Assembly (NCBI GenBank): GCA_027858795.1
Contig: JAQICF010000058.1
Coordinates: 1-53,747, forward strand
DNA from: Candidatus Delongbacteria bacterium
GTDB taxonomy: Bacteria > Delongbacteria > UBA4055
Length of the DNA stretch: 53,747 nucleotides
Reading direction: 5' to 3'
Shown: piece after piece, positions 9,902 through 17,802 of the stretch
Layout of the letters: each line of letters starts with the position of its first letter
Numbering within the stretch: the first letter of the stretch is position 1
Made by a program: the position numbers and the translations under genes
Notes under the pieces: model-generated
Told to the model about the DNA's origin: nothing
Seen by the model: only the letters and a program-made list of their open reading frames with translations
The model's database searches: none

Positions 9902-10255
9902 TTATCGATTATCATCAACATTAGCACTTGTTCCTCTTTCAAAATTCATTTCGTAGGTAAAAGCATATCCTACACCGCTTGCCTGACCACAACTTCCCCC
10001 TTCTTGATTAAACACATCTCTGAAATAAGGTTGTTGCGAATTGTCAATATCGGGTGGTAATTCTTTACCAGCATAAGTATCTGGTAACTCCAATACTGGA
10101 ATTGCATCTACTTTTTCTTGTTGTTCAGGTGTTAAAGAACTTATTCCTCCAACAATCCATGGTTCACCGGTAGGATCAGGATTGATGTTGCTTAATTCTG
10201 CGTTTGCAAGATAAGCAAATATTAAAATCATTATTACTGTGAATATTCTTTGCAT
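9902..10255 (-). CDS. Interrupted peptidase C1 protein, N-terminal fragment with signal peptide and catalytic Cys
   Basis: This 117-residue piece is the start of the same gene. It has a signal peptide (about residues 1-19, MQRIFTVIMILIFAYLANA), a short linker and the papain-family nucleophile block GGSCGQASGVGYAFTYEMN with Cys89. It stops at TAA (9904-9902). The 40 codons after the stop, down to 9782, read in frame as PTHYTYNFLNDGNFQNGSWY and onward, which looks like natural peptidase sequence. The break is therefore a single nonsense codon and not a frameshift. The start codon is supported by GGAG eight bases upstream. The intact protein would be about 1546 residues. Read it together with 5615-9781; it could equally be annotated as one pseudogene spanning 5615-10255. 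Confidence 0.75.
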   Translation of the reverse strand: MQRIFTVIMILIFAYLANAELSNINPDPTGEPWIVGGISSLTPEQQEKVDAIPVLELPDTYAGKELPPDIDNSQQPYFRDVFNQEGGSCGQASGVGYAFTYEMNFERGTSANVDDNR

Positions 10256-10739
10256 TTTTTACTCCATGTTTACGTATTAATTCATTTTTTGACTTACGTT
10301 TCGTTAGATTTAAACTTTATAATAAAGTCTTTTTCAAGTATCGAACAACCAGTACAATAAAATTATATTTGGAACATTTATATTCATTTTCACTACATTC
10401 TAATTTTTTCTTTAATCTTCATCATAAGCCATCTGTCAAGCAAAAAATACATCGCTGGGTTTTTATACACTTATTTTACCCACTAAAACTATGCTAAAAA
10501 CCTTATACATTCTGTAAATGATGAATATTACACACTTAATAGAATTCACATAAAACGAATGTAATAGCCTTGAAACTCATTCTGTTTAATTGCTATATTT
10601 TATACCAATTTCAAATTTAAACAAATAATAAACAATAAAATAGGGGACATCGATTTGTGATACTTAAATACGGCATTTGTATTTTATTAGCTACAAAGGC
10701 AGTGAGAATCAAGTAAGTATTTTGACGAAATAACGAGTA
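10256..10739. other. 484-base non-coding stretch between tsaD and the peptidase gene
   Basis: I see no convincing gene or RNA here; it is AT-rich with frequent stops. On the minus strand a TTGACA (10439-10434) lies 17 bases from ATTAAA (10416-10411), a weak candidate promoter for the peptidase gene. Near 10664-10682 an AAATAC/GTATTT inverted repeat of 6 bp with a 7-base loop could be a weak terminator after tsaD. Neither is strong. Confidence 0.35.
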
Positions 10740-11747
10740 CTACTCAGACAATCTTAAAAAGGGGATTGCTTCTACATCAAGAGCTTGTAGATTTTGAGTT
10801 GGGTCTGACTGATATTTTTTATATGCCGTCATAGCAACCATGGCAGCATTATCAGTACAATATTGTGGAGAGGGATAAAATAATTTCATCTTTTTAGATC
10901 TGACAATTTTATCTAATTTACTTCTCAGCATACTATTAGCTGAAACTCCACCAGCAAGTAGAACTGTGTCGCAATTATACTTTTCAGCAGCTTTTAATAA
11001 TTTTTTGACCAGAGAATCAGTCACTGAATCCAAAAAGGAAGCTGCAATATTGTTAATGTTATTTTTTAAGAATTCTTGATCGTGTTTTTCCAGAAAAACT
11101 TTAACGGAAGTTTTTAAACCACTGAAACTAAAATCTAGGCTATCATTCATTCCTCTTGGAAATCTATGAAATTTAGTATCACCTTTCGATGCTAGTTCGT
11201 CAATAATCTTTCCTCCTGGAAAACCGAGTCCCATCATCTTTGATACCTTGTCAATACATTCTCCTGCTGCATCATCTCTGGTCTTACCGATAAGCTCATA
11301 ATGACCAAGTTCCTTAACATATATCAATTCAGTATGTCCGCCAGAAACAACTAAAACAACGAATGGTGTGCTTATTTCTTTATCATGCTCGATAAAATTT
11401 GAAAAAATATGTGCTTCAATATGATTGACAGGTATTAATGGCTTTTTCAGAGAATAACTTAGACCTTTTGCAGTATTTACTCCGACCAGAAGCGGACCAA
11501 CAAGGCCAGGACCATGAGTAACTCCAACTGCATCAATATCACCCAGTGTTTTATTACTTTCTTTGAGAGCTTTTTTAATTATCTCAGTAATATATTTCAA
11601 ATGTGCCCGGGAAGCTATTTCGGGTATAATACCACCAAATTCAATATGTTCGTTCTGTGTATGTGTAACAACGGAAAGGATCTTTCCATCTTCCAAAATA
11701 GCAGCAGAAGTATCATCACAAGAACTTTCTATACCTAAAATGATCAT
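10740..11747 (-). CDS. tsaD: tRNA N6-adenosine threonylcarbamoyltransferase TsaD
   Basis: TsaD transfers the threonylcarbamoyl group from TC-AMP to A37 of ANN-decoding tRNAs, together with TsaB and TsaE. The 335-residue length is normal for the family. Visible motifs are GIESSCDDTSAAIL at the N-terminus (ASKHA nucleotide-binding fold), the metal-binding HIEAH (His109, His113), DDAAGECIDKVSKMMGLGFPGG, SFSGLKT, LLAGGVSANSMLR and the metal-ligand Asp299 in CTDNAAMVA. It is the last gene of a minus-strand group with the 2H phosphoesterase (36 bases upstream) and rmuC. No partner genes tsaB or tsaE are in the window. Confidence 0.96.
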   Translation of the reverse strand: MIILGIESSCDDTSAAILEDGKILSVVTHTQNEHIEFGGIIPEIASRAHLKYITEIIKKALKESNKTLGDIDAVGVTHGPGLVGPLLVGVNTAKGLSYSLKKPLIPVNHIEAHIFSNFIEHDKEISTPFVVLVVSGGHTELIYVKELGHYELIGKTRDDAAGECIDKVSKMMGLGFPGGKIIDELASKGDTKFHRFPRGMNDSLDFSFSGLKTSVKVFLEKHDQEFLKNNINNIAASFLDSVTDSLVKKLLKAAEKYNCDTVLLAGGVSANSMLRSKLDKIVRSKKMKLFYPSPQYCTDNAAMVAMTAYKKYQSDPTQNLQALDVEAIPFLRLSE

Positions 11748-11783
11748 CTATACTCCAAAACAAATAAGATCATGTATTTTCAT

Positions 11784-12329
11784 TTAAACTCCCAGAGAAA
11801 TAAGGTCATGGATCTTCCATCTAAAATCAGTATCAAGAACTGTATAGAATACTTCTTTAACCTTAAACGTCAATTCGTTAGTCTTTAGTAATTCGGTCAG
11901 TTCAATTTTTGCCTTATCCAGATTATTTTCAGAGATATAAGTTCCTACAGAAACATGTGGTGTATATGGAACCAAATTAAGACCAGTCATCCTATCTTCA
12001 AATTTTTTGACAAGCATTTCATTCATTTCAAAGAGTTTCTTGTTTTGTTCATTGTATCCTGGTCCAACCCAGAGAAAATAGGGATCTGTGAAGATGTCTA
12101 TTTTACTTAATTCTAATGTAAAAGGCTTAAATTTTTTTATACACTCAACAACACTTTTTCTATTATCAGGCCATTCTGATCTATAAAAAAAAGAAGGATA
12201 GATCAAAGTAATATGCGGCTTTGGCATAGGTTTTTCGGTTTCATTGAGTTTCTTTTGCCATGATAGTATTTTTTCACTGAGTTTATCAGGTAAAAAAATA
12301 AATAATCCGCCATCTCCAGGTTTAGACAT
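11784..12329 (-). CDS. 2H phosphoesterase (2'-5' RNA ligase/cyclic phosphodiesterase-like)
   Basis: This 181-residue cytosolic protein has the two signature motifs of the 2H superfamily: His39 in PHITL and His125 in PHVSV, spaced as in bacterial ThpR/LigT-like enzymes. The family hydrolyses 2',3'-cyclic phosphates or related RNA ends; the physiological substrate is usually unknown, as here. The second motif has Ser in place of Thr, which the family allows. It lies 8 bases downstream of rmuC and 36 bases upstream of tsaD, so the three are probably one transcript. The nucleic-acid context (tRNA modification, DNA recombination) fits an RNA-end activity but does not prove it. Confidence 0.75.
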   Translation of the reverse strand: MSKPGDGGLFIFLPDKLSEKILSWQKKLNETEKPMPKPHITLIYPSFFYRSEWPDNRKSVVECIKKFKPFTLELSKIDIFTDPYFLWVGPGYNEQNKKLFEMNEMLVKKFEDRMTGLNLVPYTPHVSVGTYISENNLDKAKIELTELLKTNELTFKVKEVFYTVLDTDFRWKIHDLISLGV

Positions 12330-12337
12330 TATATTCC

Positions 12338-13651
12338 TTATAATTCTTCTTCGATCTCTAAATGTTCGATAGTTTCGGGTTCATCAAGCAACGAATTTGT
12401 TTTCTCCTGAGAAAGTTCCTGTACATCTCTGAGTTTTCTTTCCATCGCTCTTGTTCTGACATCAGCTTTATCTATAACATTACTTGCTTCTTGAAGTTTT
12501 TTCTTTGTTTTTTCTAAAATATCTCCAAATTTACCAAATTCAGTTTTCACAGCACCAAGTACTTCCCAAACTTCACTTGACCTTTTTTCAATTGCCAAAG
12601 TCCTGAATCCCATCTGTAAACTATTGAGTAAAGCAGATAGAGTTGTAGGACCGGTCAAAATAACTTTATATTTATTCTTTATCTCTTCAAACAATCCTGG
12701 AATCCTCATTACTTCAGCAAACAGTCCTTCAATAGGTAAGAACATTAAGGCAAAGTCAGTGGTATTTGGCGGGTCGATATACTTTTCCTGAATATCTTTT
12801 GCACTTTTCTTTACAGCATCCTGGAATTTCTTTCTTTCGGAGGTGATCTCGATAAGATTATTATCATCAATAGCCTGATTTAATGTCATATAACTTTCAA
12901 TAGGGAACTTGGCATCTATTGGTAGGAAAACACTCTTACCATCCTTTTGTCCGGGCATTTTAATAGCAAATTCGACTCTCTGCGTTGATCCTAATTTTGT
13001 GACAGCATTTTTCTCATACTGTTCAATAGTTAAAATTTGCTCAAGTATATTTTCCAGCTGATATTCACCCATCATACCACGGGTTTTAACATTAGTAAGG
13101 ACTTTCTGCAAGTCGCCCACATTATTTGCAAGTGATTGCATCTCTCCGAGCCCTTTCTGAACTTTCTCTAATCTATCACTGACAAGTTTGAATGATTCAC
13201 CCAGTCTTGTTTCCAGTGTATTATGTAATTTCTCATCTACTGTAACTCTAATTTCTTCGAGTTTTTTAGTATTGTTTTCCTGAATATCTTTAAGTTTATT
13301 TTCAACAGATTCCCTGATCTTTTCAGTTTTTTCCTCAACAGTCTTATTCAGTTCTTTCTGAATATTGACCAGATCTTCAAATTTAACCTTTAAGTGATCA
13401 TTTTGGTCTTTTATATTCTTATCAAGTTTTTCTTCAAATGATTTGAATGAATTGTTCTGCTCTTCTCTATTCTGCTTGAAAATAGTTGCATTCTCTGTTC
13501 TGTTCCTTGAGAATTCATCCTTAATAAGAGTGTCATTCTTTATGATCAATTTCTCAATATCCGTATTTTGAGATGAGTTTGAATTTTTCAAAAGAACAAT
13601 TATTGCCACAATAAGTGTAAGTATGCTTGTGATTAGAATATAGATTTCCAT
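12338..13651 (-). CDS. rmuC: DNA recombination protein RmuC
   Basis: RmuC-family proteins limit certain recombination events (inversions at short inverted repeats in E. coli) and carry a PD-(D/E)XK-like nuclease fold. The 437-residue protein has an N-terminal membrane anchor (about residues 3-20), a long charged coiled coil (about 35-185, rich in EK/EE heptads), then the RmuC core from about residue 190: TRGMMGEYQLENIL, PIDAKFPIESY, FALMFLPIEGLFAEV and LTGPTTLSALLNSLQMGFR are clearly recognisable. It is the first gene of the rmuC-2H-tsaD group. Its 5' end faces the divergent 13823 gene across 171 bases. Confidence 0.93.
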   Translation of the reverse strand: MEIYILITSILTLIVAIIVLLKNSNSSQNTDIEKLIIKNDTLIKDEFSRNRTENATIFKQNREEQNNSFKSFEEKLDKNIKDQNDHLKVKFEDLVNIQKELNKTVEEKTEKIRESVENKLKDIQENNTKKLEEIRVTVDEKLHNTLETRLGESFKLVSDRLEKVQKGLGEMQSLANNVGDLQKVLTNVKTRGMMGEYQLENILEQILTIEQYEKNAVTKLGSTQRVEFAIKMPGQKDGKSVFLPIDAKFPIESYMTLNQAIDDNNLIEITSERKKFQDAVKKSAKDIQEKYIDPPNTTDFALMFLPIEGLFAEVMRIPGLFEEIKNKYKVILTGPTTLSALLNSLQMGFRTLAIEKRSSEVWEVLGAVKTEFGKFGDILEKTKKKLQEASNVIDKADVRTRAMERKLRDVQELSQEKTNSLLDEPETIEHLEIEEEL

Positions 13652-13668
13652 TATGATCCTTTATTGTT

Positions 13669-13690
13669 AACTAAAAGATTTTAGTTTTGG
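13669..13690. repeat. Inverted repeat in the rmuC/13823 divergent region
   Basis: AACTAAAA and TTTTAGTT form a perfect 8-bp inverted repeat around a GA centre, about 20 bases upstream of rmuC. It could be an operator for the divergent pair. With so AT-rich a background, chance is a real alternative. Confidence 0.3.
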
Positions 13691-13752
13691 TTAATTTAAA
13701 AAATAAACAGACGAATATCTATAATTATTTTAAAGGAAAATTTAATAATTAT

Positions 13753-13768
13753 TGGCTTGCCTTTTGCA
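13753..13768 (+). promoter_or_regulatory. Sigma-54 (-24/-12) promoter upstream of the 13823 gene
   Basis: TGGCTTG-CCTT-TTGCA matches the RpoN consensus TGGCACG-N4-TTGCW at all invariant positions. The GG and GC doublets are exactly 10 bases apart. It lies 55 bases before the start codon of the large secreted protein. No enhancer-binding regulator gene is in the window. Confidence 0.6.
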
Positions 13769-13822
13769 TTTTGTGTAGTTAAAATAAATAATTACTAATA
13801 ATATCTCAGTGGAGAATTCTAT

Positions 13823-16800
13823 ATGGATATCAAGAAAGTATTCATTTACGTATCTCTGATCATTACTTTTTCGTTGTATTCACTACCAAAAACGGACAAA
13901 GATTCTAGTTTTAACTATGATCTGCAACCAACGGCATCGTCTTCAAAAGTAATAAAACCATCTATTGAATACCGGGTACACAGAGCTGGCTTGTTATGGT
14001 TGAACACTTCAAATATGGGATGGATTGGTGATCCATGGATGTCTTTAGAGGATCCATGTACCGGTAAGCCGGTAGTATCTGGAGAAATGCCTGGCGGTTC
14101 AGGCACAAGTTTTATCTTTGTCGGTTCTCTGTGGTTTGGAGGATATTTAGATTCAGCTACAGTTCAAATAGATGGTGTTGACGCTACTATCTTCCAAGGT
14201 CCACTTGTTTCAACTTCTTACGAAGGATGGACAGGAAATCCAATGCCCATGGAAATATGGCCTGTGGAATTTGATGATGATCCAAGTGGTACTACCTTGG
14301 GTCGCATAAAAGAAACATCAAATGTTGAAGGTAGGATAAGCTGTTTATTTGAAGATGTTTATGACCCTTCTGCAACCGCAGAAGAGCAGTTCACTACAAT
14401 GTATACCGATAAATTCGTGTATAGAGGTTACACAGGAATGGATATTGACGATAATAGAGAGCATGTACCCTTAGGTATTGAGATTAGAGAAAAAAGTTAT
14501 GCCTGGTCTTATGCTTATGCGGAAAAATTTATAATTATAGATTATACTTTATACAATAGAAACGAAGATCAAAAAGACATATATGATTTTTTTATGGCGA
14601 TGTACTTAGATTGTGATATTGGAAGTTATTCTGATGAAGTTTCATGGATACATCAGGATGACTTATGTGGATTTATTCAAAAATGGGATGGTTATATAGA
14701 TACTGCTACTGGTGAGCAAAAAACGGTGGATCTTAATCTGGCATGGTCTGCAGATAATGATGGTAGAAATTATACAGGAGAAGATTATTATACCCCTATA
14801 AATGAACCAGGATCAGGCTCTCCTCTAGATGGTGCAACCGGAGTTGCAACTGTCAGAGTTCTTAGAAATCCGAATCCGAACTTACGATATTCTTATAATA
14901 TTGCCAACTATGACAGTTGGGATGAAAGTTTAGACTGGGGACCTTGTTGGAAAATAGGACTTCATTCTGATTGGGAATATGACTTAACTCCTAAGCAAAA
15001 AGGATATGATGATACAAACTACGATGGATTAACAAATGATACTGATCAAGAGATGTTTGGAGGGAGAACTGAAGGTAGGCCTGTAGGTGATAGAGGAAAA
15101 TATATGATGATGTCAAATGGTGAATTTGACTATAACCAAACATCTATCAGGGAAGTGTACTTAGGTATGGATACTCAAATCGATGGTTCACCCATTCCTC
15201 AGGCAGACAAGTGGCAACCGTGGATAGTGACCGGTGATGAAGATCCCGGTGAAATTCCTGACGGAACTATTGCTCAATTAAATGATATTGCAAACGGAAT
15301 CGATCAGAGATCTTACCTCTCATTTGGACCATTGGGGAGTGAATGTTATGTTAATATTGCTTATGATTCAGATCAAGATTCACTTGGAACTTTAGACGAT
15401 GTGAGAAATCAGAAATCCTGGAAATTTGCTTATGGAGATTCTTTAAAATTAACAATTGCATTGATAGTGAGTGAGAATTTTCATACATCACTTAATCAGG
15501 ATCCGAATTATGCAAATGATGAAATAGTTGATCTTAATGATGGTTTGAACGTTTCATTGTTTGATCAGGGATGGTATGATGCGTTTTATAATGTGGTCTG
15601 GGCTGAACGAGTGTATGATATACCTATGTTTGACACTCCAGTTACTAAATACGGTGAAACTAAAACCGATGGCTGGTTTGGTGAAGATGTCGGTGAAGAT
15701 GGAAAATTTGCAGATATTCTTAATTCCAACAATAAATTGTGTTGGTGGTTCGATCAATATTATTTAGCTTTAGATGTTGGAGAGGGCGATTTTGAATTAA
15801 CAAATTTTACGCATGAGTTAACAGACATCTACGGAAATATTACATCAAGTGAAGACAATCTTTTACCTTTTGGAAGAGAAAGTATAGATCAGGAAGGGAT
15901 ATATGGGATAACAGGATCTTCAGATGCAGGTGAAGGCTATGGTTACATGGTTAAGTATGACAAATTTGATGGAGCTTATCCTCAAGGTACATGGGTAAGA
16001 TTTGGCTATGATAACGGAAGAGTTGATGTCGGTGACGGAGTCCCGGATTTTGCAGGACCACCACCACCACCATCACCATCACCAAAGATCAATGTCTCTT
16101 ATAAAAAGAATGATGTCGTAGTGGAATGGTCTTCACACGAATTTACAGAAGATGAAGAAGGAAATATCGGAGTTTCAGGATCTGAACATTATATAGATAA
16201 ATTCTCAAGAAGAAAAGATTTTGAGGGGTATAGTGTTATGCTATCTCCAAATTCAAATGCTCAGGAATATGTGGATATTTTCAGTGTTGATAAGATCAAT
16301 TATGCTTATGAAAACGTTGTAAGGGTTGGAGATTATTTAGATATTCCAGTTCCCGAGGATAGTCTTCTTTCTAATCCAGATATGTTTCCACCAACAATCA
16401 GCTATGGAAAAAAGATATATCAATTAGTTGCTTTTAAAGAAAATAGATCAATGTATGAACCATATTCAACTGAACTTTATACATATTCTGCGACTAAAGA
16501 CTCGATGTTTATCGACACAATGCAAGTAATTTACTATAATTATAAGTTCATCCTTAAGGATAAATTGTATGCAAAGCAGAATTATATAGCTGTTACAGCT
16601 TCAGATAACGGAGATCCGAAAACTGGAGTTCCATTATTAAAATCAAGTCCGGCAATAAATGGTACATCAATAATACCCTCGAAAATAGATGGTGTAAAAG
16701 AAGTCTATGTAGTACCGAATCCGTACAGAGGAGATGTCGATTATGAAGAACTTGGATGGGAAAATCCTGATGGAGGGGAATGGTTCGAGCAGGACAGAAA

Positions 16801-17050
16801 AATTGTATTTATGAACCTGCCTAGAAAATGTGTAATTAGAATTTATACATTAGCAGGTGATTTATGTAAAACAATAGCTCATAATGGAGATGCGAGAGTT
16901 AACACTCCATGGCAATATGGAGAATATGGAGCCTATTGGAATTTTATAAATGAAAATCAGCAGGCAGTTGTATCCGGGATCTATCTTTTCAGTGTTCAGG
17001 ATGTTGACAGTGACTATGAATTTGTCGGGAAATTTGTGATCATAAAATAA
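13823..17050 (+). CDS. Large exported protein, paralog of the 25313 gene, with FlgD-like/T9SS-like C-terminus
   Basis: This 1075-residue exported protein has unknown function. A signal peptide lies at about residues 1-20. The conserved N-terminal block VHRAGLLWLN.SNMG (about 52-68) and the rest of the chain align end to end with the 25313-28606 product, about half the residues being identical by eye (EEQFxTMYTDK, EKFIIIDYTLYN, TVRVLRNPNPNLRY, DGWxGEDVG). A proline/serine stretch PPPPPSPSPK near residue 745 separates a roughly 740-residue globular part from FN3-like domains. The last 110 residues, VVPNPYRGDVDY...RIYTLAGDL...GIYLFSVQD...GKFVIIK, resemble a FlgD-type Ig/T9SS sorting tail but lack YPNPFNP. 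The start follows GGAG. Unlike its paralog it is alone, behind a sigma-54 element. A palindromic repeat begins directly after its stop. Confidence 0.7.
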   Translation: MDIKKVFIYVSLIITFSLYSLPKTDKDSSFNYDLQPTASSSKVIKPSIEYRVHRAGLLWLNTSNMGWIGDPWMSLEDPCTGKPVVSGEMPGGSGTSFIFVGSLWFGGYLDSATVQIDGVDATIFQGPLVSTSYEGWTGNPMPMEIWPVEFDDDPSGTTLGRIKETSNVEGRISCLFEDVYDPSATAEEQFTTMYTDKFVYRGYTGMDIDDNREHVPLGIEIREKSYAWSYAYAEKFIIIDYTLYNRNEDQKDIYDFFMAMYLDCDIGSYSDEVSWIHQDDLCGFIQKWDGYIDTATGEQKTVDLNLAWSADNDGRNYTGEDYYTPINEPGSGSPLDGATGVATVRVLRNPNPNLRYSYNIANYDSWDESLDWGPCWKIGLHSDWEYDLTPKQKGYDDTNYDGLTNDTDQEMFGGRTEGRPVGDRGKYMMMSNGEFDYNQTSIREVYLGMDTQIDGSPIPQADKWQPWIVTGDEDPGEIPDGTIAQLNDIANGIDQRSYLSFGPLGSECYVNIAYDSDQDSLGTLDDVRNQKSWKFAYGDSLKLTIALIVSENFHTSLNQDPNYANDEIVDLNDGLNVSLFDQGWYDAFYNVVWAERVYDIPMFDTPVTKYGETKTDGWFGEDVGEDGKFADILNSNNKLCWWFDQYYLALDVGEGDFELTNFTHELTDIYGNITSSEDNLLPFGRESIDQEGIYGITGSSDAGEGYGYMVKYDKFDGAYPQGTWVRFGYDNGRVDVGDGVPDFAGPPPPPSPSPKINVSYKKNDVVVEWSSHEFTEDEEGNIGVSGSEHYIDKFSRRKDFEGYSVMLSPNSNAQEYVDIFSVDKINYAYENVVRVGDYLDIPVPEDSLLSNPDMFPPTISYGKKIYQLVAFKENRSMYEPYSTELYTYSATKDSMFIDTMQVIYYNYKFILKDKLYAKQNYIAVTASDNGDPKTGVPLLKSSPAINGTSIIPSKIDGVKEVYVVPNPYRGDVDYEELGWENPDGGEWFEQDRKIVFMNLPRKCVIRIYTLAGDLCKTIAHNGDARVNTPWQYGEYGAYWNFINENQQAVVSGIYLFSVQDVDSDYEFVGKFVIIK

Positions 17051-17053
17051 TCC

Positions 17054-17086
17054 GTAGTGGTCGCAGATCTGCGTCATTTACGAATT
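17054..17086 (+). repeat. Palindromic dispersed repeat, copy A
   Basis: GTAGTGGTCGCAGATCTGCG and the following bases match the copy at 19763 at 26 of 33 positions. The core CGCAGATCTGCG is a perfect palindrome. It begins four bases after the stop codon of the upstream gene, so it may cap the transcript as a hairpin. Confidence 0.6.
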
Positions 17087-17108
17087 ACATATTTTCAAAT
17101 ATTTATCC

Positions 17109-17137
17109 TTGAAACATTCTTTTAAAATATGTACATT
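17109..17137 (+). promoter_or_regulatory. Sigma-70-type promoter for the small protein/nucleotidyltransferase pair
   Basis: TTGAAA (17109-17114) and TACATT (17132-17137) are 17 bases apart, 34 bases ahead of the first start codon. Sequence match only. Confidence 0.45.
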
Positions 17138-17171
17138 ATAGCATGAACCGTAATGAATCAAGTAGGTTAGC

Positions 17172-17372
17172 ATGAATAAGAAAGTTACATATGATTTCAA
17201 GGAAGAATCTATAGAGTCTAAAACTAGATGGTTCCGAAATCTAACAATGAGCGAGAGAATTCAAAACTTATGTGACTTTACTGAATTAGCATTAGCTATC
17301 AATCCAAATATAGGGAAAAAGCAAATTGATAAATCTGTTGCAGGGCGTATTCAAGTCATTTCAAAAACATGA
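17172..17372 (+). CDS. Small protein paired with a nucleotidyltransferase
   Basis: This 66-residue charged protein has no signal peptide or membrane segment. The block KTRWFRNLTMSERIQNLCDF and the ending GRIQVISK match what I recall of short proteins commonly encoded just ahead of DUF6036/AbiEii-type nucleotidyltransferases in diverse bacteria. Its 3' end overlaps the nucleotidyltransferase gene by 47 bases in another frame, so the two are likely translationally coupled and work as a pair. A toxin-antitoxin role is an inference. Its own promoter lies at 17109-17137. Confidence 0.65.
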   Translation: MNKKVTYDFKEESIESKTRWFRNLTMSERIQNLCDFTELALAINPNIGKKQIDKSVAGRIQVISKT

Positions 17373-17787
17373 TGTTAAATATGTGGTCATAGGTGGAATA
17401 GCTTCGATCTTATATGGTGTTCCACGTACTACATTTGATTTAGATATTCTGATTGATCCCACTTTTGAAAATGCGAAAAAATTACTTATTGCACTAGAAG
17501 AAGCAGGTATTGGTACTGCAATTTTGACAGATCCTAGTAAAATATTAGAGAATGAAATAACTATATTCCAGGATAGAGTTCGGATTGATGTTCAGACATC
17601 AACTCCGGGGATAGAATTCTCTTCGGCTTGGGAAAATCGTAATACTGTTGAATTCAAAGGTCAAAAATTTCATCTAGTTTCCAAGGAAGACCTAATTGCA
17701 TCAAAAACTGCTGCCGGAAGAAATAAAGATATTGAAGATGTTCGACTTTTAACTTTAGATGATTCAAAGAATAAAGATAACGACTAA
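17326..17787 (+). CDS. MNT/AbiEii-like nucleotidyltransferase
   Basis: This is a 153-residue minimal nucleotidyltransferase. The catalytic signature is visible: G23-G24 (VIGGIAS), then YGVPRTTFDLDI with metal-binding Asp38 and Asp40, and a third acidic residue, Asp88, in RIDVQT. HLVSKEDLIASKTAAGRNKDIEDVR is the usual C-terminal helix of this group. Family members modify RNA or proteins with nucleotides, or act as toxin or antitoxin parts; the target here is unknown. No ATG start is available; the gene begins at TTG 17326 (or TTG 17338) inside the preceding gene. The 47-base overlap ties it to the 66-residue protein. The permease/protease gene starts 15 bases downstream, so co-transcription is possible. 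Confidence 0.75.
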   Translation: MINLLQGVFKSFQKHDVKYVVIGGIASILYGVPRTTFDLDILIDPTFENAKKLLIALEEAGIGTAILTDPSKILENEITIFQDRVRIDVQTSTPGIEFSSAWENRNTVEFKGQKFHLVSKEDLIASKTAAGRNKDIEDVRLLTLDDSKNKDND

Positions 17788-17802
17788 TTTAGATAAAAAA
17801 TT

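Noticed and set aside
9899..9904. TAA reassigned to a sense codon in this organism
   Set aside because: Most genes in the window, including nearly all ribosomal ones, end with TAA at the expected family length, so TAA is a normal stop here.
9632..10060. Plus-strand 142-codon frame over the interrupted peptidase gene
   Set aside because: Cysteine/isoleucine-rich antisense reading of the peptidase; it only looks long because it spans the stop region.
16055..16085. CCA trinucleotide run, considered as a microsatellite or phase-variation tract
   Set aside because: It encodes the PPPPPSPSP linker shared with the paralog at 27560; repeat units of three bases cannot shift frame.
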